Shown in pieces: positions 8,736 through 16,978 of a stretch of DNA of 52,847 nucleotides. The position numbers were made by a program, and so were the translations under genes. Under the pieces are notes generated by a model. That model was not told the DNA's origin. It ran no database searches and worked only from the letters and a program-made list of their open reading frames with translations. Within the stretch, counting starts at the first letter, position 1, and the number at the start of each line of letters is the position of its first letter. This DNA is from Parvularculaceae bacterium. GTDB taxonomy: Bacteria; Pseudomonadota; Alphaproteobacteria; Caulobacterales; Parvularculaceae. The DNA is taken from NCBI GenBank assembly GCA_021776465.1, contig JAJFFU010000112.1, positions 1-52,847 of the forward strand, written 5' to 3'.

Positions 8736-9380
8736 ATGAAGGTCGAACCATCCAGTGAGCAGCCATTGGGCGTTCGCCAGCGAGCAATGCTGCAAATTTT
8801 GCTCGAAAACCGGGACGGCCTTACTGCTGACGATCTCGCTGCAAAACTCAATGTAACCCGCGCCGCGGTCCATCAACACCTTGTCGCTCTTCAGCGCGCG
8901 GGCTTTGTCAGACGTCGGGACTTTGTAAAAACAAAAGGCCGACCCGGCCATATTTATGCGATCACTGACGAAGGCGTTCATCAGTTTCCGAAACGCTATG
9001 ACTGGTTTTCCGAACTTTTGCTGGGCGTCTTGTCGGAACGATTGACCGGGGAAGAACTGAGCGAAGAATTGAACCGCCTCGGGAAACGCATCGGCAAGAA
9101 ATTAGCCGTCGAACTAGAAACGCTGAGCCATGACGCACGCATCGAAAAAGTGGCCGCCACGCTGAATGACCTTGGATATGTTGCGCGGGCAAGTGACGAT
9201 GGCGATGTGATCGAAGCGTTTAACTGCGTTTATCACCATCTTGCTGCGGAACACCCGCAGGTTTGCGAATTCGACCTTGCGCTACTGGAAAGCGCGGTCG
9301 GCATCCGTCCGGCGCATCAGTCCTGCATGGTGCGAGGCGGCAAGTCATGTTGTTTCTTGTTCACTAAGAAATCGGGGTAG
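8736..9380 (+). CDS. SufR-like winged-helix regulator with C-terminal cysteine cluster
   Basis: The open frame begins at a GTG at 8706, but the in-frame ATG at 8736 after CTAGGTAAA looks at least as good; this entry uses the ATG (214 aa). The N-terminal winged helix has RAAVHQHLVALQRAGFVRRR as recognition region. The C-terminal domain has cysteines (numbered from the GTG) at 174, 187, 207, 215 and 216, beginning with a C-x12-C spacing like that of the iron-sulfur regulator SufR. I infer a metal- or Fe-S-sensing transcription factor of the COG2345 type. No suf genes are near; the likeliest target is the divergent membrane protein or itself. Confidence 0.75.
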   Translation: MKVEPSSEQPLGVRQRAMLQILLENRDGLTADDLAAKLNVTRAAVHQHLVALQRAGFVRRRDFVKTKGRPGHIYAITDEGVHQFPKRYDWFSELLLGVLSERLTGEELSEELNRLGKRIGKKLAVELETLSHDARIEKVAATLNDLGYVARASDDGDVIEAFNCVYHHLAAEHPQVCEFDLALLESAVGIRPAHQSCMVRGGKSCCFLFTKKSG

Positions 9381-9407
9381 TTGCAAATACGCAATTATCG
9401 ACAACAA

Positions 9408-9848
9408 TTACGAGACCATATCCGCCGCCGCGCAATCGGGCTTTGTGCCTTTCACATGCGCACGGATCCACCATTCGCCCGTTGCGAGGCCAAAAGGTTC
9501 ACCGTCATCGTTGATCTGATAGCTGTAATAGCAGCCCGCTTCATAAGTGACGACAAAACAGCCGGAATTGAGCGGCGTATCGGGGTATTGAAAACAGATG
9601 CGACCGTTGGCGACTTGCCAATATCCGGTTAGGGCAACATCGCCGGCGCGATACTGAAGCGCCCCGTCAGCGCTATAGGATTCTTCAAAGTACTTCCCAC
9701 CATAGGCTTCTACGTGGCGACGATAAAAACTGAGATGGGTTTTTCCAGCGTATGCCGCTTGTAGGCCCGCATCATCAAGCTGGCGCGGCGCGGCGTTCGC
9801 CGCCGGCGACACGAACAAGAAGACCGCTATGTAAAAAAGGACGCGCAC
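9408..9848 (-). CDS. Small secreted protein of unknown function (DUF995-like)
   Basis: A 146-aa protein with an N-terminal signal peptide (about residues 1-19, cleavage near ANA-AP). The mature part contains GYWQVANGRICFQYPD and four to five cysteines, so disulphides in the periplasm are likely. The pattern of a WxVxxGxxCFxY block recalls small secreted alphaproteobacterial proteins of the DUF995 type, but the match is from memory and weak. The start is a GTG with GGAG seven bases before it. It stands alone, convergent with the SufR-like gene. Confidence 0.7.
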   Translation of the reverse strand: MRVLFYIAVFLFVSPAANAAPRQLDDAGLQAAYAGKTHLSFYRRHVEAYGGKYFEESYSADGALQYRAGDVALTGYWQVANGRICFQYPDTPLNSGCFVVTYEAGCYYSYQINDDGEPFGLATGEWWIRAHVKGTKPDCAAADMVS

Positions 9849-9940
9849 AGGCGACTCCGCGATAACAATGTGTGCGCATCATTGCTTCGTTGGCCTGTAA
9901 CTGCAACGCCAATCCACTATTGCCAAACACACTCCCCGAC

Positions 9941-10018
9941 TTCCCCGGCGAAAGCCGGGGTCCAGGAACGTCTAATTTTTCGAGCAACAGTTTGGATCCC
10001 GGCCTTCGCTGGGAAGCG
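9941..10018. repeat. Intergenic alphaproteobacterial palindromic repeat, copy 1
   Basis: Imperfect inverted repeat built from CGAAAGCCGGGGTCCAG and TGGATCCCGGCCTTCGC blocks. The same blocks recur at 50861-50933. Elements of this type are scattered between genes in many alphaproteobacteria. This copy is degenerate, with a long unpaired centre. Confidence 0.75.
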
Positions 10019-10040
10019 CGAATCTAGTGTTTCGAATAAA

Positions 10041-10961
10041 TCAAGCTGCAGCGCTCGCCCGCTCCATTGCCAGAATGGCTTTCTTGCGGGCTGTTCCCCA
10101 GCGGTAATTGTGAATAACGCCGGAAGAGAGAATGACGCGGTGACAAGGAATGAGGAGCGAGATCATATTCGCCCCAACCGCAGCGCCGACAGCGCGGCTC
10201 GCCTTTGGCGCGCCGATCGTTTGCGCGATGTCGCCATAGGTAACGAGACCACCATGGGGAATTTTTAAAAGCGCCTCCCAGACCTTAAGCTGGAAGTTCG
10301 TGCCCTGAACATGAAGTCCAAGGGGTTTATCAAGTGGGCGATTGGTCGCGAAGGCAAAGGCGCAAGTTGCGAACGGTATGATAAACGCATCGTCCCGTGT
10401 GAACGATGCCGCTGGCCAGTCGCCTTTCAGCTCGGCCGTCTGCGCGTCTTCATCCAACTCGCGCGCAAAACTCAGCCAGCAGATGCCTTTATCCGTCGCA
10501 CCAATTAACGCACGCCCGAACGGACCATCTGCAAACCCGTAAAGAATGTTCAGTCCCTCGCCTTTCTTACGATATTGACCAGGCGTCATCCCTTCGGAAA
10601 CCAGAAACAGATCATGCAGCCGCGACGGACCGGACAATCCGGCAGCAAAAGACGCATCTAAAACATTGTCGCCGAGCGTCATCGCTTTCTTCGCTTCGCC
10701 GGCTGCGAGATATTGCAGGAACCGTTTTGGCGAAACGCCGGCGCCAGCTTTAAAGACGCGTTGAAAATGCGTTGAAGACAATCCGGCGACCGCCGCGGTT
10801 TGTTCCAGCGTCGGCGCATCTTCAAAGTTGTCCACCAGAAAATCGAGCGCCCGCGCCACCGGCTCATAGTCATCAAGCCGCGCCGGCGCGCCAGCAAATT
10901 TATCTTCTGTTAAGGCTTTCAACATGGCGGCGAATTTAGACGCTTTTATTTCGCACACCAC
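10041..10961 (-). CDS. AraC-type HTH fused to O6-methylguanine-DNA methyltransferase (Ada-like)
   Basis: Two-domain protein of 306 aa. The N-terminal half is an AraC helix-turn-helix pair (LEQTAAVAGLSSTHFQRVFKAG). The C-terminal half is an alkyltransferase with active-site PCHRV, Cys at about residue 273, and the upstream FQLKVWEALLKIPHGGLVTYGDIA block. It matches Ada without the N-terminal zinc-binding phosphotriester methyltransferase domain, so promoter switching by methyl phosphotriester sensing would be absent. Role: direct repair of alkylated guanine and probably regulation of alkylation genes. The frame opens at a GTG (10961); an ATG at 10925 is an equally plausible start. Confidence 0.9.
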   Translation of the reverse strand: MVCEIKASKFAAMLKALTEDKFAGAPARLDDYEPVARALDFLVDNFEDAPTLEQTAAVAGLSSTHFQRVFKAGAGVSPKRFLQYLAAGEAKKAMTLGDNVLDASFAAGLSGPSRLHDLFLVSEGMTPGQYRKKGEGLNILYGFADGPFGRALIGATDKGICWLSFARELDEDAQTAELKGDWPAASFTRDDAFIIPFATCAFAFATNRPLDKPLGLHVQGTNFQLKVWEALLKIPHGGLVTYGDIAQTIGAPKASRAVGAAVGANMISLLIPCHRVILSSGVIHNYRWGTARKKAILAMERASAAA

Positions 10962-10995
10962 CCGTTTTTTGCGATCAATATTTCCCCGCTTTACC

Positions 10996-11026
10996 CCCCA
11001 TTAACCCTGATCAGGCGTTAATGGGG
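10996..11026. promoter_or_regulatory. 31-bp near-perfect palindrome upstream of a membrane-protein gene
   Basis: CCCCATTAAC on the left mirrors GTTAATGGGG on the right, around a CCTGATCAGG core with a one-base offset on each side. It lies about 31 bases before the start at 11058 and 70 bases from the Ada-like gene start. Size and symmetry suggest a dimeric repressor site or an mRNA hairpin. The two TTAA words start 17 bases apart, so it is not a classical CtrA site. Confidence 0.55.
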
Positions 11027-11057
11027 ACGGTGAAATGCAACGCATTGGAGCGTTAAG

Positions 11058-11411
11058 ATGGAAGACCTTGAATATATCGTTGGCATCGGCTTTTCGGGCG
11101 CGGACCTGCCCCGTGCGATCATTCTGGCGTTCATTTTCGCAATGTTCGCACGCAAGGACACGAATGTCTGGGCGTATGGACTCTTTGCGTTGTTGATCGA
11201 CCGCACAGTATGGCCGATTGCGGCCATGGGCGCGTCAGGCGCAGACATTCAATCAATCTATGCGTCGGTTGGCGGTCTCTTCCAGACCTTCATGGACGAT
11301 CTCGGCTTTTACTTCGTCCGCTATATGGGCCTCGTGATCATGATCCTCGGCTTTACCTGGATCCGCACAAGCGTCCACAAAATGGCGCCCGGCAAAGCGG
11401 CACACGCTTAA
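11058..11411 (+). CDS. Small membrane protein, unknown
   Basis: A 117-aa protein with three probable membrane segments (about residues 18-34, 40-56 and 86-105) and a basic C-terminus. I do not recognise the family. A TTGGAGCG ribosome site precedes the ATG, and a 31-bp palindrome lies just upstream. Its stop overlaps the end of the converging ketosynthase gene by four bases. The conserved-looking DRTVWP motif near residue 50 is the only feature that stands out. Confidence 0.75.
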   Translation: MEDLEYIVGIGFSGADLPRAIILAFIFAMFARKDTNVWAYGLFALLIDRTVWPIAAMGASGADIQSIYASVGGLFQTFMDDLGFYFVRYMGLVIMILGFTWIRTSVHKMAPGKAAHA

Positions 11412-12616
11412 GCCTTCTCAAAAACCACGGCGGCATTCATGCCGCCGAAGGCAAATGAATTTGACATCGCAACATCAATGCGCCGTTCGACAGCTTCGTT
11501 CGGCGCATAGTTGAGATCGCAATCAGGATCGGGTTGATCCAGATTGATGGTCGGTGGAATGACGCCCGTTTCCAACGTCGTGATCGCGGCAATGGCCTCA
11601 ATACCGCCGGCCGCGCCCAGCAAATGCCCATGCATCGACTTTGTCGACGAAACGATAAGCCTGTCAGCATCGGCGCCGAACGTTGCGCGAATGGCTTTGG
11701 TCTCGGTCGGATCATTCAAAAACGTGCCGGTCCCGTGGGCGTTTACATAGACCGCAGACGGATCATCAATCTGGACATTCCGCAACGCTGTCTTCATGCA
11801 CGCCGCGGCGCCTTCCATTGACGGGTTGATCATATCCTTGCCATCGGCGTTCATGCCGAAACCGGAAAGCCGCGCAATTATCGTCGCGCCACGCGCTTTT
11901 GCGTGTTCTTCTTCTTCGAGCACGAGGACGCCGGCGCCTTCGCCGATGGCTAACCCGTTGCGGTTTTTGGAAAATGGGCGGCAGGTTTCATCAGCAAGGA
12001 TACGCATGGCGCTCCAGGCTTCCAGCGCACCATAGGTCAAAACCGCCTCGGATGCGCCGGCAACGCCCACATCTGCAGATCCGCCGCGTATCATATCGGC
12101 GCAGACGCCAATCGAATGGGTCGCCGATGCACAGGCGCTGGCGATGGCGAAGGACGGACCGCGAAGGCCGTGCCGTATTGATACGTGGCTCGCCGGCGCG
12201 TTTGGAATGACGCGCAAGATCGTCAGCGGATGTGGCCGGCGTTCCTTCTTGAGCATGTCGTAATAAGATCGGTCAAAAGAGCCCTGACCGCCAATGCCCG
12301 ACCCGATGATGCAGGCGGTTCGCATACTGGTTTCATCATCGAATTCGAGCCCGGCATGAGCGATCGCTTCATCGGCCGCCAGAACGGCCATTTGCGATAC
12401 GCGGTCGGCTCTTTTCAAAGCAGGCCCAAGCGCGCTGATGCGGTCGTCAATATCGTTGACCCGCCCGCCCGGCAGCGTCGTCGACAATTCCTCAATGGAA
12501 AATGCATCGATCTTGATGCCGCAGTGTCCGGCCGCCAATGCATCGCGAAACGAAGCCGCGTCCGCGCCGATCGGCGAGACGACGCCGTAGCCTGTTACGA
12601 CAACGTTGCGCGTCAT
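11408..12616 (-). CDS. Beta-ketoacyl-ACP synthase (KAS II / NodE type)
   Basis: Condensing enzyme of 402 aa with the full Cys-His-His triad: Cys at about 162 in ASACASATHS, His in NAHGTGTFLND and His in STKSMHGHLLGAAGG. It would extend an acyl chain on an acyl carrier protein with malonyl-ACP. It starts seven bases after a dedicated ACP gene, as in nodF-nodE and other special-purpose fatty acid systems, and it has no fabD/fabG/fabZ beside it. I infer a specialised acyl product (lipid A, sphingolipid or secondary lipid) rather than bulk fatty acids, but the product cannot be named from the sequence. Confidence 0.9.
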   Translation of the reverse strand: MTRNVVVTGYGVVSPIGADAASFRDALAAGHCGIKIDAFSIEELSTTLPGGRVNDIDDRISALGPALKRADRVSQMAVLAADEAIAHAGLEFDDETSMRTACIIGSGIGGQGSFDRSYYDMLKKERRPHPLTILRVIPNAPASHVSIRHGLRGPSFAIASACASATHSIGVCADMIRGGSADVGVAGASEAVLTYGALEAWSAMRILADETCRPFSKNRNGLAIGEGAGVLVLEEEEHAKARGATIIARLSGFGMNADGKDMINPSMEGAAACMKTALRNVQIDDPSAVYVNAHGTGTFLNDPTETKAIRATFGADADRLIVSSTKSMHGHLLGAAGGIEAIAAITTLETGVIPPTINLDQPDPDCDLNYAPNEAVERRIDVAMSNSFAFGGMNAAVVFEKA

Positions 12617-12623
12617 GGTCGCC

Positions 12624-12872
12624 TTATTTGTTGATCAGTTTTTGCAGCGCATCGATGAGGTCGCCCACCGTCGCCATATCGCCAAAGGGATTTTCATTGG
12701 CGTTAAACGGCACGTCCACGCCAAGCTTTTCTTCGACCTCATAAATAATTTCGACGATGGAAAAGCTGTCGATTCCGAGATCGGCGATCGACGTTTCTCG
12801 CGTCAAAGGGGCGGTCAGGCCGACGGCATGCTCTTTGATAATCTCAAGCAGCGGTTGTTCGATATCAGACAT
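12624..12872 (-). CDS. Acyl carrier protein (specialised)
   Basis: An 82-aa acidic protein with the 4'-phosphopantetheine attachment motif LGIDSFS, Ser36. The segment SIVEIIYEVEEKLGVDV is the usual recognition helix. It differs from housekeeping AcpP, which reads LGADSLD at this point, and it lacks the extension of AcpXL. It is immediately upstream of a ketosynthase gene, with a seven-base gap, and is probably its partner. Confidence 0.9.
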   Translation of the reverse strand: MSDIEQPLLEIIKEHAVGLTAPLTRETSIADLGIDSFSIVEIIYEVEEKLGVDVPFNANENPFGDMATVGDLIDALQKLINK

Positions 12873-12945
12873 GTAATGCTCCGGGTCGAGGGCTGGTTTT
12901 ATCGGAACCGCAGCGGCGTGGCTAGGCGGTTCGGCGCCGGCGTCG

Positions 12946-13431
12946 TTAGTCCCTGAAATTCTTGTACTGCAGCGGCTGTTCGAGTTTCAACGCTTTCACG
13001 TAAGTAATCACAGCCTGCAAATCGTCACGCTTTTTGCCCGTGACCCGCAATTCCGCACCCTGGATCGCGACCTGTACCTTGAATTTCTCGCTTTTGATCT
13101 TCTTGACGATATCCTTGGCGAATTCCTTGTCGATGCCCTCTTTCAGAAGCACGCGCTGGCGCACGGACTGCCCGGCGGCGGGTTCTTCTTTTTGATAATC
13201 CAGTGAACCCGGCTCAATACCGCGCTTTTGCATATGGCCTTGCAGGAGTTCGTGCATCTGACGCAATTTCATATCGTCATCGGCAAAAATCGTGATGACG
13301 CCATCCGCCATCTCCACCGTCGATTTCGAACCTTTAAAATCGTAGCGCGTGCCGACTTCGCGCGTGACATTGGCGACGGCATTTTCCGCCTCGGATGTGT
13401 CGATTTCAGAAACGATGTCGAATGAGGGCAT
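12946..13431 (-). CDS. yajQ: YajQ family nucleotide-binding protein
   Basis: A 161-aa protein that matches YajQ (UPF0234) along its length: MPSFDIVSEID at the start, TRYDFKGSKS, IKSEKFKVQVAIQGAELRVTGKKRDDLQAVI and the C-terminal QPLQYKNFRD. Members bind nucleotides, and in some bacteria cyclic di-GMP; the physiological role is not settled. It is a single gene between the ACP gene and rnpB, with no obvious operon partner. Confidence 0.95.
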   Translation of the reverse strand: MPSFDIVSEIDTSEAENAVANVTREVGTRYDFKGSKSTVEMADGVITIFADDDMKLRQMHELLQGHMQKRGIEPGSLDYQKEEPAAGQSVRQRVLLKEGIDKEFAKDIVKKIKSEKFKVQVAIQGAELRVTGKKRDDLQAVITYVKALKLEQPLQYKNFRD

Positions 13432-13445
13432 GAATGTTTTCTCTT

Positions 13446-13478
13446 TCCCCGCTTATTCCGGCAAAGGCCGGCATTTCA
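13446..13478. repeat. Degenerate fragment of the palindromic intergenic repeat
   Basis: CCCCGCTTATTCCGGCAAAGGCCGGCATTTC-like stretch resembling one half of the repeats at 9941 and 50861. It contains a small hairpin (CCGGC / GCCGG). Probably a decayed copy; it could equally be chance. Confidence 0.4.
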
Positions 13479-13513
13479 AGCGGCAAGTTCGAATTTCTCA
13501 TCGGCGGTCCCGG

Positions 13514-13542
13514 CGCCGAGCCGAGTCGAGCCGAGCCGAGCA
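13514..13542. repeat. GCCGA pentanucleotide tandem repeat
   Basis: Five to six imperfect copies of a 5-bp unit (GCCGA, with one GTCGA) lie between yajQ and rnpB. No coding frame runs through it. Such a tract could change length by slippage. Confidence 0.7.
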
Positions 13543-13572
13543 GCACTAGTTAATTGAGTCATGGTGGAAACA

Positions 13573-13990
13573 AAAGGCCAGACGGTCTGTAAGCCGGGTT
13601 CTGTACTCATTGCTGAGTGACGACCATTCCTCTAGGCGCGCCATTACTGACGCGCTCAAGCAACCAACCCGGACGGCATCAGCGCGGAAACACGCCTGTC
13701 GCCCATGCCGAAACACTGGCGACGCACCGTCCCTATTCGGTCTTGCTCCCGGCGGGGCTTGCCATGCCCGTCCCATTGCTGGGCCGGCGGTGCGCTCTTA
13801 CCGCACCTTTTCACCCTTACCCAGCTGACGCCGGGCGGTTTGTTTTCTGTGGCGCTTTCCCTCGGATCACCCATTGCTGGTCACTCCGGCCGGGCGTTAC
13901 CCGGCGCCGTGTTTCCATGGAGCCCGGACTTTCCTCCCGCCTCGCGCTCAATGAACGCAAAGCCGGCGGCCGTCCGACCGTCTGGCGGGA
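13573..13990 (-). ncRNA. rnpB: RNase P RNA, type A (rnpB)
   Basis: Catalytic RNA that matures tRNA 5' ends. On the minus strand the conserved blocks appear in order: GAGGAAAGTCCGGGCTCC, GGGTAACGCCCGG, GGTAAGGGTGAAAAGGTGCG, GGTAAGAGCGCACCG, GGAGCAAGACCGAATAGGG, TTGAGCGCGTCAGTAATGGC, AGAGGAATGGTCGTCA and the end block ACAGAACCCGGCTTACAGACC. The ends pair as P1 (GCCAGACGGTC with GACCGTCTGGC), which sets the limits to within a few bases. A TTTTG follows the 3' end. Several open frames drawn across this interval are not genes. Confidence 0.96.
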
Positions 13991-14017
13991 TTGATGTGGC
14001 CGCACCGAAGCGAAGCG

Positions 14018-14704
14018 TCAAGCAGAACCGTCGGAAATCGCCGCTAACGCCGCTCTTGTCAGCCTATCAAACCCCTGCCCGAGCGACGCCGGACAAAAGC
14101 GGCGCTGAAAGGCGAGAACGCCCGCTACATAATCGCCGCGGGGCGCATCATAGCCCATCGCCCGAAGCAAATTCAGCGCATCATCATAGGACACAGCGTC
14201 ACCGCCGGAGCCGTCACCGGCATAGGGCGCAACCGCTAGCCCCTCTTGCGCCAGCCGCGCCCAGGGGAACTTCTCGCCGGGGTCTTCCTTGCGCCGCGGC
14301 GCCACGTCGGAATGGCCGAGCACCCTTTCCAGCGCGATTTCGTGGCGTATACGGATGTCTTTCACCAGCGCGATCACGGCGTCGATCTGCGCATCCGGAA
14401 ATTCGCGATAGCCGAATTCATGGCCCGGATTTACGATTTCGATCCCGATTGATCGCGCATTAATGTCCAGATCGCCTTTCCAGTAGGCAACGCCAGCATG
14501 CCAGGCGCGTTTTTCTTCATCCACCAGCTTAAAAACGTCGCCGTTTTCCTCGACCATATAGTGAGCGCTGACTTGTGCGGCGGCATCGCGCATGCGCGCT
14601 AGCGCCTCATCGCCGGTTTTCATGCCTGTGTAATGCAGGACGAGCATATCAACGCTACGGTTGCGTTCATCGAAGTTCGGCGACGGCGCATCGGTTATTT
14701 TCAC
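14018..14704 (-). CDS. AmiD-type N-acetylmuramoyl-L-alanine amidase
   Basis: Zinc amidase that cuts the bond between MurNAc and L-Ala in peptidoglycan or its anhydro fragments; 228 aa. The amidase_2 fold is shown by LVLHYTGMKTGDEAL (zinc His24), GIEIVNPGHEFGY and GHSDVAPRRKEDPGEKFPW, carrying the second zinc His and the catalytic lysine region. A short C-terminal region resembles a peptidoglycan-binding repeat (LLRAMGYD...VLAFQRRF). No signal peptide is visible, so a cytoplasmic recycling role like AmpD is possible. The GTG start overlaps the EamA-transporter stop by four bases. Confidence 0.92.
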   Translation of the reverse strand: MKITDAPSPNFDERNRSVDMLVLHYTGMKTGDEALARMRDAAAQVSAHYMVEENGDVFKLVDEEKRAWHAGVAYWKGDLDINARSIGIEIVNPGHEFGYREFPDAQIDAVIALVKDIRIRHEIALERVLGHSDVAPRRKEDPGEKFPWARLAQEGLAVAPYAGDGSGGDAVSYDDALNLLRAMGYDAPRGDYVAGVLAFQRRFCPASLGQGFDRLTRAALAAISDGSA

Positions 14705-15612
14705 GGCAGCGCTCCCGGTTCATGCATTGACGCTTTTATGTCCTGTTTGCGGCTGTTGCGCAAAAGTACGAACCCAACGCCAGCAAGCACCATCAACGCA
14801 CCGGCGATCATGCGCGGCCCAAACGGATCGCCCAACAAAACAACGCCGAAGAAAACCGCAATCAATGTCGTCAGCAGGACGCTTGGCGAAACAACGCTGA
14901 CAGGCAGCCGTTGCAGTAGCCAATAATACGCGGTGTGGCCGAAGATAGACCCGCCAATCGCTGAATACAGGATTGCGCCGACAATCAGCGACTTGTTACT
15001 GGCGGCGATTGCCGCGCCATGACCGCTATCGAGCGAGAGTGTGAGAACCCACAAACCGCCGGCGCCGATCAGGGAAAACCACGCAAGCAGTTCGTGTGGT
15101 TTAAATCCATTCGCTTTTTTCACGAGAACAGCGCCAATGGCTTCAACAAAGGCGCCGCAAGCGATCAACGCGATCCCCAACGGAATATTGGCCGCCTCGC
15201 CGCCACTATCGTTTTTTCCAAGCGCAATGATCGCGACGCCGAAAAAGGCGAAAGTGATGCCGATAATCCGCTTGATACCGATCCGGTCTTTCAGAAAAAT
15301 CACCGATAAAATTGTCGCAAATGGAACGTGCAGTTCCATCGCGATCGCAGCTGATGACGCCGTGGCGTATTTAAGGCCGGAAAACATGAATGCGTAATTG
15401 AAGGCGCCAAGACAAAGTCCGGCGACAAAAATCAACCGCATTTCCCCGGCGCGCCATCGGAGAAACGGCGCCATGATCGCCGCAACCAGCGTCATGCGGA
15501 TCGCTGCATAGAACATGGGTTGCAGCTCGCCGACCGCAACTTTGATGACAATAAAGTGGAAACCCCAAACGAGGCTCATGGCGAGGAGGACGCCGATTTC
15601 GCGAGCGTTCAC
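14701..15612 (-). CDS. EamA-family (DMT superfamily) transporter
   Basis: A 303-aa inner-membrane protein with about ten transmembrane helices arranged as two EamA repeats (about 8-135 and 148-290). Motifs such as LVWGFHFIVIKVAVGEL at the start and GVVLLGDPFGPRMIAGALMVLAGVGFVLL near the end are typical. Members export amino acids or metabolites, but the substrate cannot be predicted. The start is a GTG. It is the first gene of a two-gene unit with the amidase. Confidence 0.92.
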   Translation of the reverse strand: MNAREIGVLLAMSLVWGFHFIVIKVAVGELQPMFYAAIRMTLVAAIMAPFLRWRAGEMRLIFVAGLCLGAFNYAFMFSGLKYATASSAAIAMELHVPFATILSVIFLKDRIGIKRIIGITFAFFGVAIIALGKNDSGGEAANIPLGIALIACGAFVEAIGAVLVKKANGFKPHELLAWFSLIGAGGLWVLTLSLDSGHGAAIAASNKSLIVGAILYSAIGGSIFGHTAYYWLLQRLPVSVVSPSVLLTTLIAVFFGVVLLGDPFGPRMIAGALMVLAGVGFVLLRNSRKQDIKASMHEPGALP

Positions 15613-15710
15613 GTCACGCGCCTTAGGACGATTTCATACATAACTCGCCCTACGCCGAAATGGCGGCCGTCTTCAAACGAAATTACGAAGATTGTAGCCG
15701 AAGGCGCGAA

Positions 15711-15956
15711 TTAGGCGCGCGCAGGACGCCATGTCGTATGCGGCTTGTTGCCGGCGACCAGACCGGATGCAGCGGCCACGACAAGAACGAAAGGCGTTGC
15801 GAGCGCGATCGCAGCGACAGCGGCGGCAGAGAGCAAAATTACGCCCCAAAACGAAGCGGCATCGCTAAATTGCGCCATTACCCCGGTAGAAGAGGCCTCG
15901 GTTCGCTCTGATCGCTGGATATTATTGCTCAACGTCTCGCACCACTCCCGCACCAT
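15711..15956 (-). CDS. Small membrane protein, unknown
   Basis: An 81-aa protein with a soluble N-terminus and a long hydrophobic stretch (about residues 33-66 counted from the ATG), probably two short membrane helices or one hairpin. The frame opens at a GTG at 15995; the ATG at 15956 is better because a GGGGCGAG stretch lies just before it. No family recognised. It stands between a DnaJ-domain protein and the EamA transporter. Confidence 0.55.
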   Translation of the reverse strand: MVREWCETLSNNIQRSERTEASSTGVMAQFSDAASFWGVILLSAAAVAAIALATPFVLVVAAASGLVAGNKPHTTWRPARA

Positions 15957-16035
15957 TACTCGCCCCGGTGCGTTACGTTGTATCAAAGCAAACACCGGGC
16001 CGTTCGTCCAGCGCCTCGCTCATCGGATTGGGGAA

Positions 16036-16731
16036 CTAAGCGGTTTTCACGCCAATTTCGGTTAAGATTCTCTCATAAGCTGTATTGATTGCGGCCATCC
16101 GTCCCTCGGCGATTCGCACCAGGTCGGCCGGCACGCCACGCGCAATCAAGGCATCTGGATGGTGATCGCGAACGAGCGCGCGGTAAGCTCGCTTGATTTC
16201 AGTCAATTCAACCCCGTGTTCTATCCCTAAAATGAGCCACGGGTCGTCGTCACCGAGGCCAAGATGGGCGGCCTTCAACCGCCGCCATGCATCTGCCGGG
16301 GTCGCAAATATTTTCGCTGCCTTTTCCAGCAGTTCCAGTTCGCGCGGATGCGCGACGCCGTCGGCCGCCGCCACATAAAACAGGCAATCCAACACGTCTT
16401 CCAGGACAGCCGGCGCATCATCAAAAATTCTGGCGACCTTACGAAGATATTCCTCAAATCCAGCGACATCTTGCTGTGCAAGCTGGAATATCATGCGGAC
16501 CTTGTCGCCTTCCGCCTCGGGAAATTGAAAGTAGTCCTGGAAAGCAGCGATTTCGTCATCTGTTACGACCCCGTCCGCCTTCGCCATTTTTGCAGACAGC
16601 GCGATTAGCGCAATTGAAAACGCCGCCTCGTTGCGCCGTTGCGTTTGCACAGCGAGATTTTCGAGCACAGCGCCTAGCGTGCGTTTGCGCGCGCTTTCGA
16701 GCATCGCGCCAATACGGTCCCAGAAAGTCAT
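16036..16731 (-). CDS. TerB-DnaJ (DjlA-like) co-chaperone protein
   Basis: A 231-aa protein with a TerB-like helical domain (about residues 25-150, with KMAKADGVVTDDEIAAF and VAAADGVAHPRELELLEKAA) followed by a C-terminal J domain (about 163-228). The J domain keeps the HPD motif (YRALVRDHHPDALIARG), so it can stimulate a DnaK partner. Unlike E. coli DjlA there is no clear N-terminal membrane helix. This domain order is common in alphaproteobacteria. It stands alone on the minus strand. Confidence 0.9.
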   Translation of the reverse strand: MTFWDRIGAMLESARKRTLGAVLENLAVQTQRRNEAAFSIALIALSAKMAKADGVVTDDEIAAFQDYFQFPEAEGDKVRMIFQLAQQDVAGFEEYLRKVARIFDDAPAVLEDVLDCLFYVAAADGVAHPRELELLEKAAKIFATPADAWRRLKAAHLGLGDDDPWLILGIEHGVELTEIKRAYRALVRDHHPDALIARGVPADLVRIAEGRMAAINTAYERILTEIGVKTA

Positions 16732-16978
16732 CCCTTGGGTGTAGCGCCCGATTTATTCGAATCAAAGTGAGAATTTCTGCGAGCGCGTGGTTCATTGCTT
16801 AAACTGTGGAAAACGAACGCCGAAAAAAGTTACCCATCATTTGCTAGCGGTTAAGCCTGATCGTGCGCACGCATTGCGCAATGTAAGCCTTTGAAGTGTT
16901 TGCATAACTGCAACTTTACCGACACAATTTTTTCACACGCGAAGTTTCACTGTCGAAACGATTTGGCCGGGGCGACTT

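Noticed and set aside
13705-14463. 252-codon plus-strand frame
   Set aside because: Covers rnpB and the antisense of the amidase; basic, low-complexity product.
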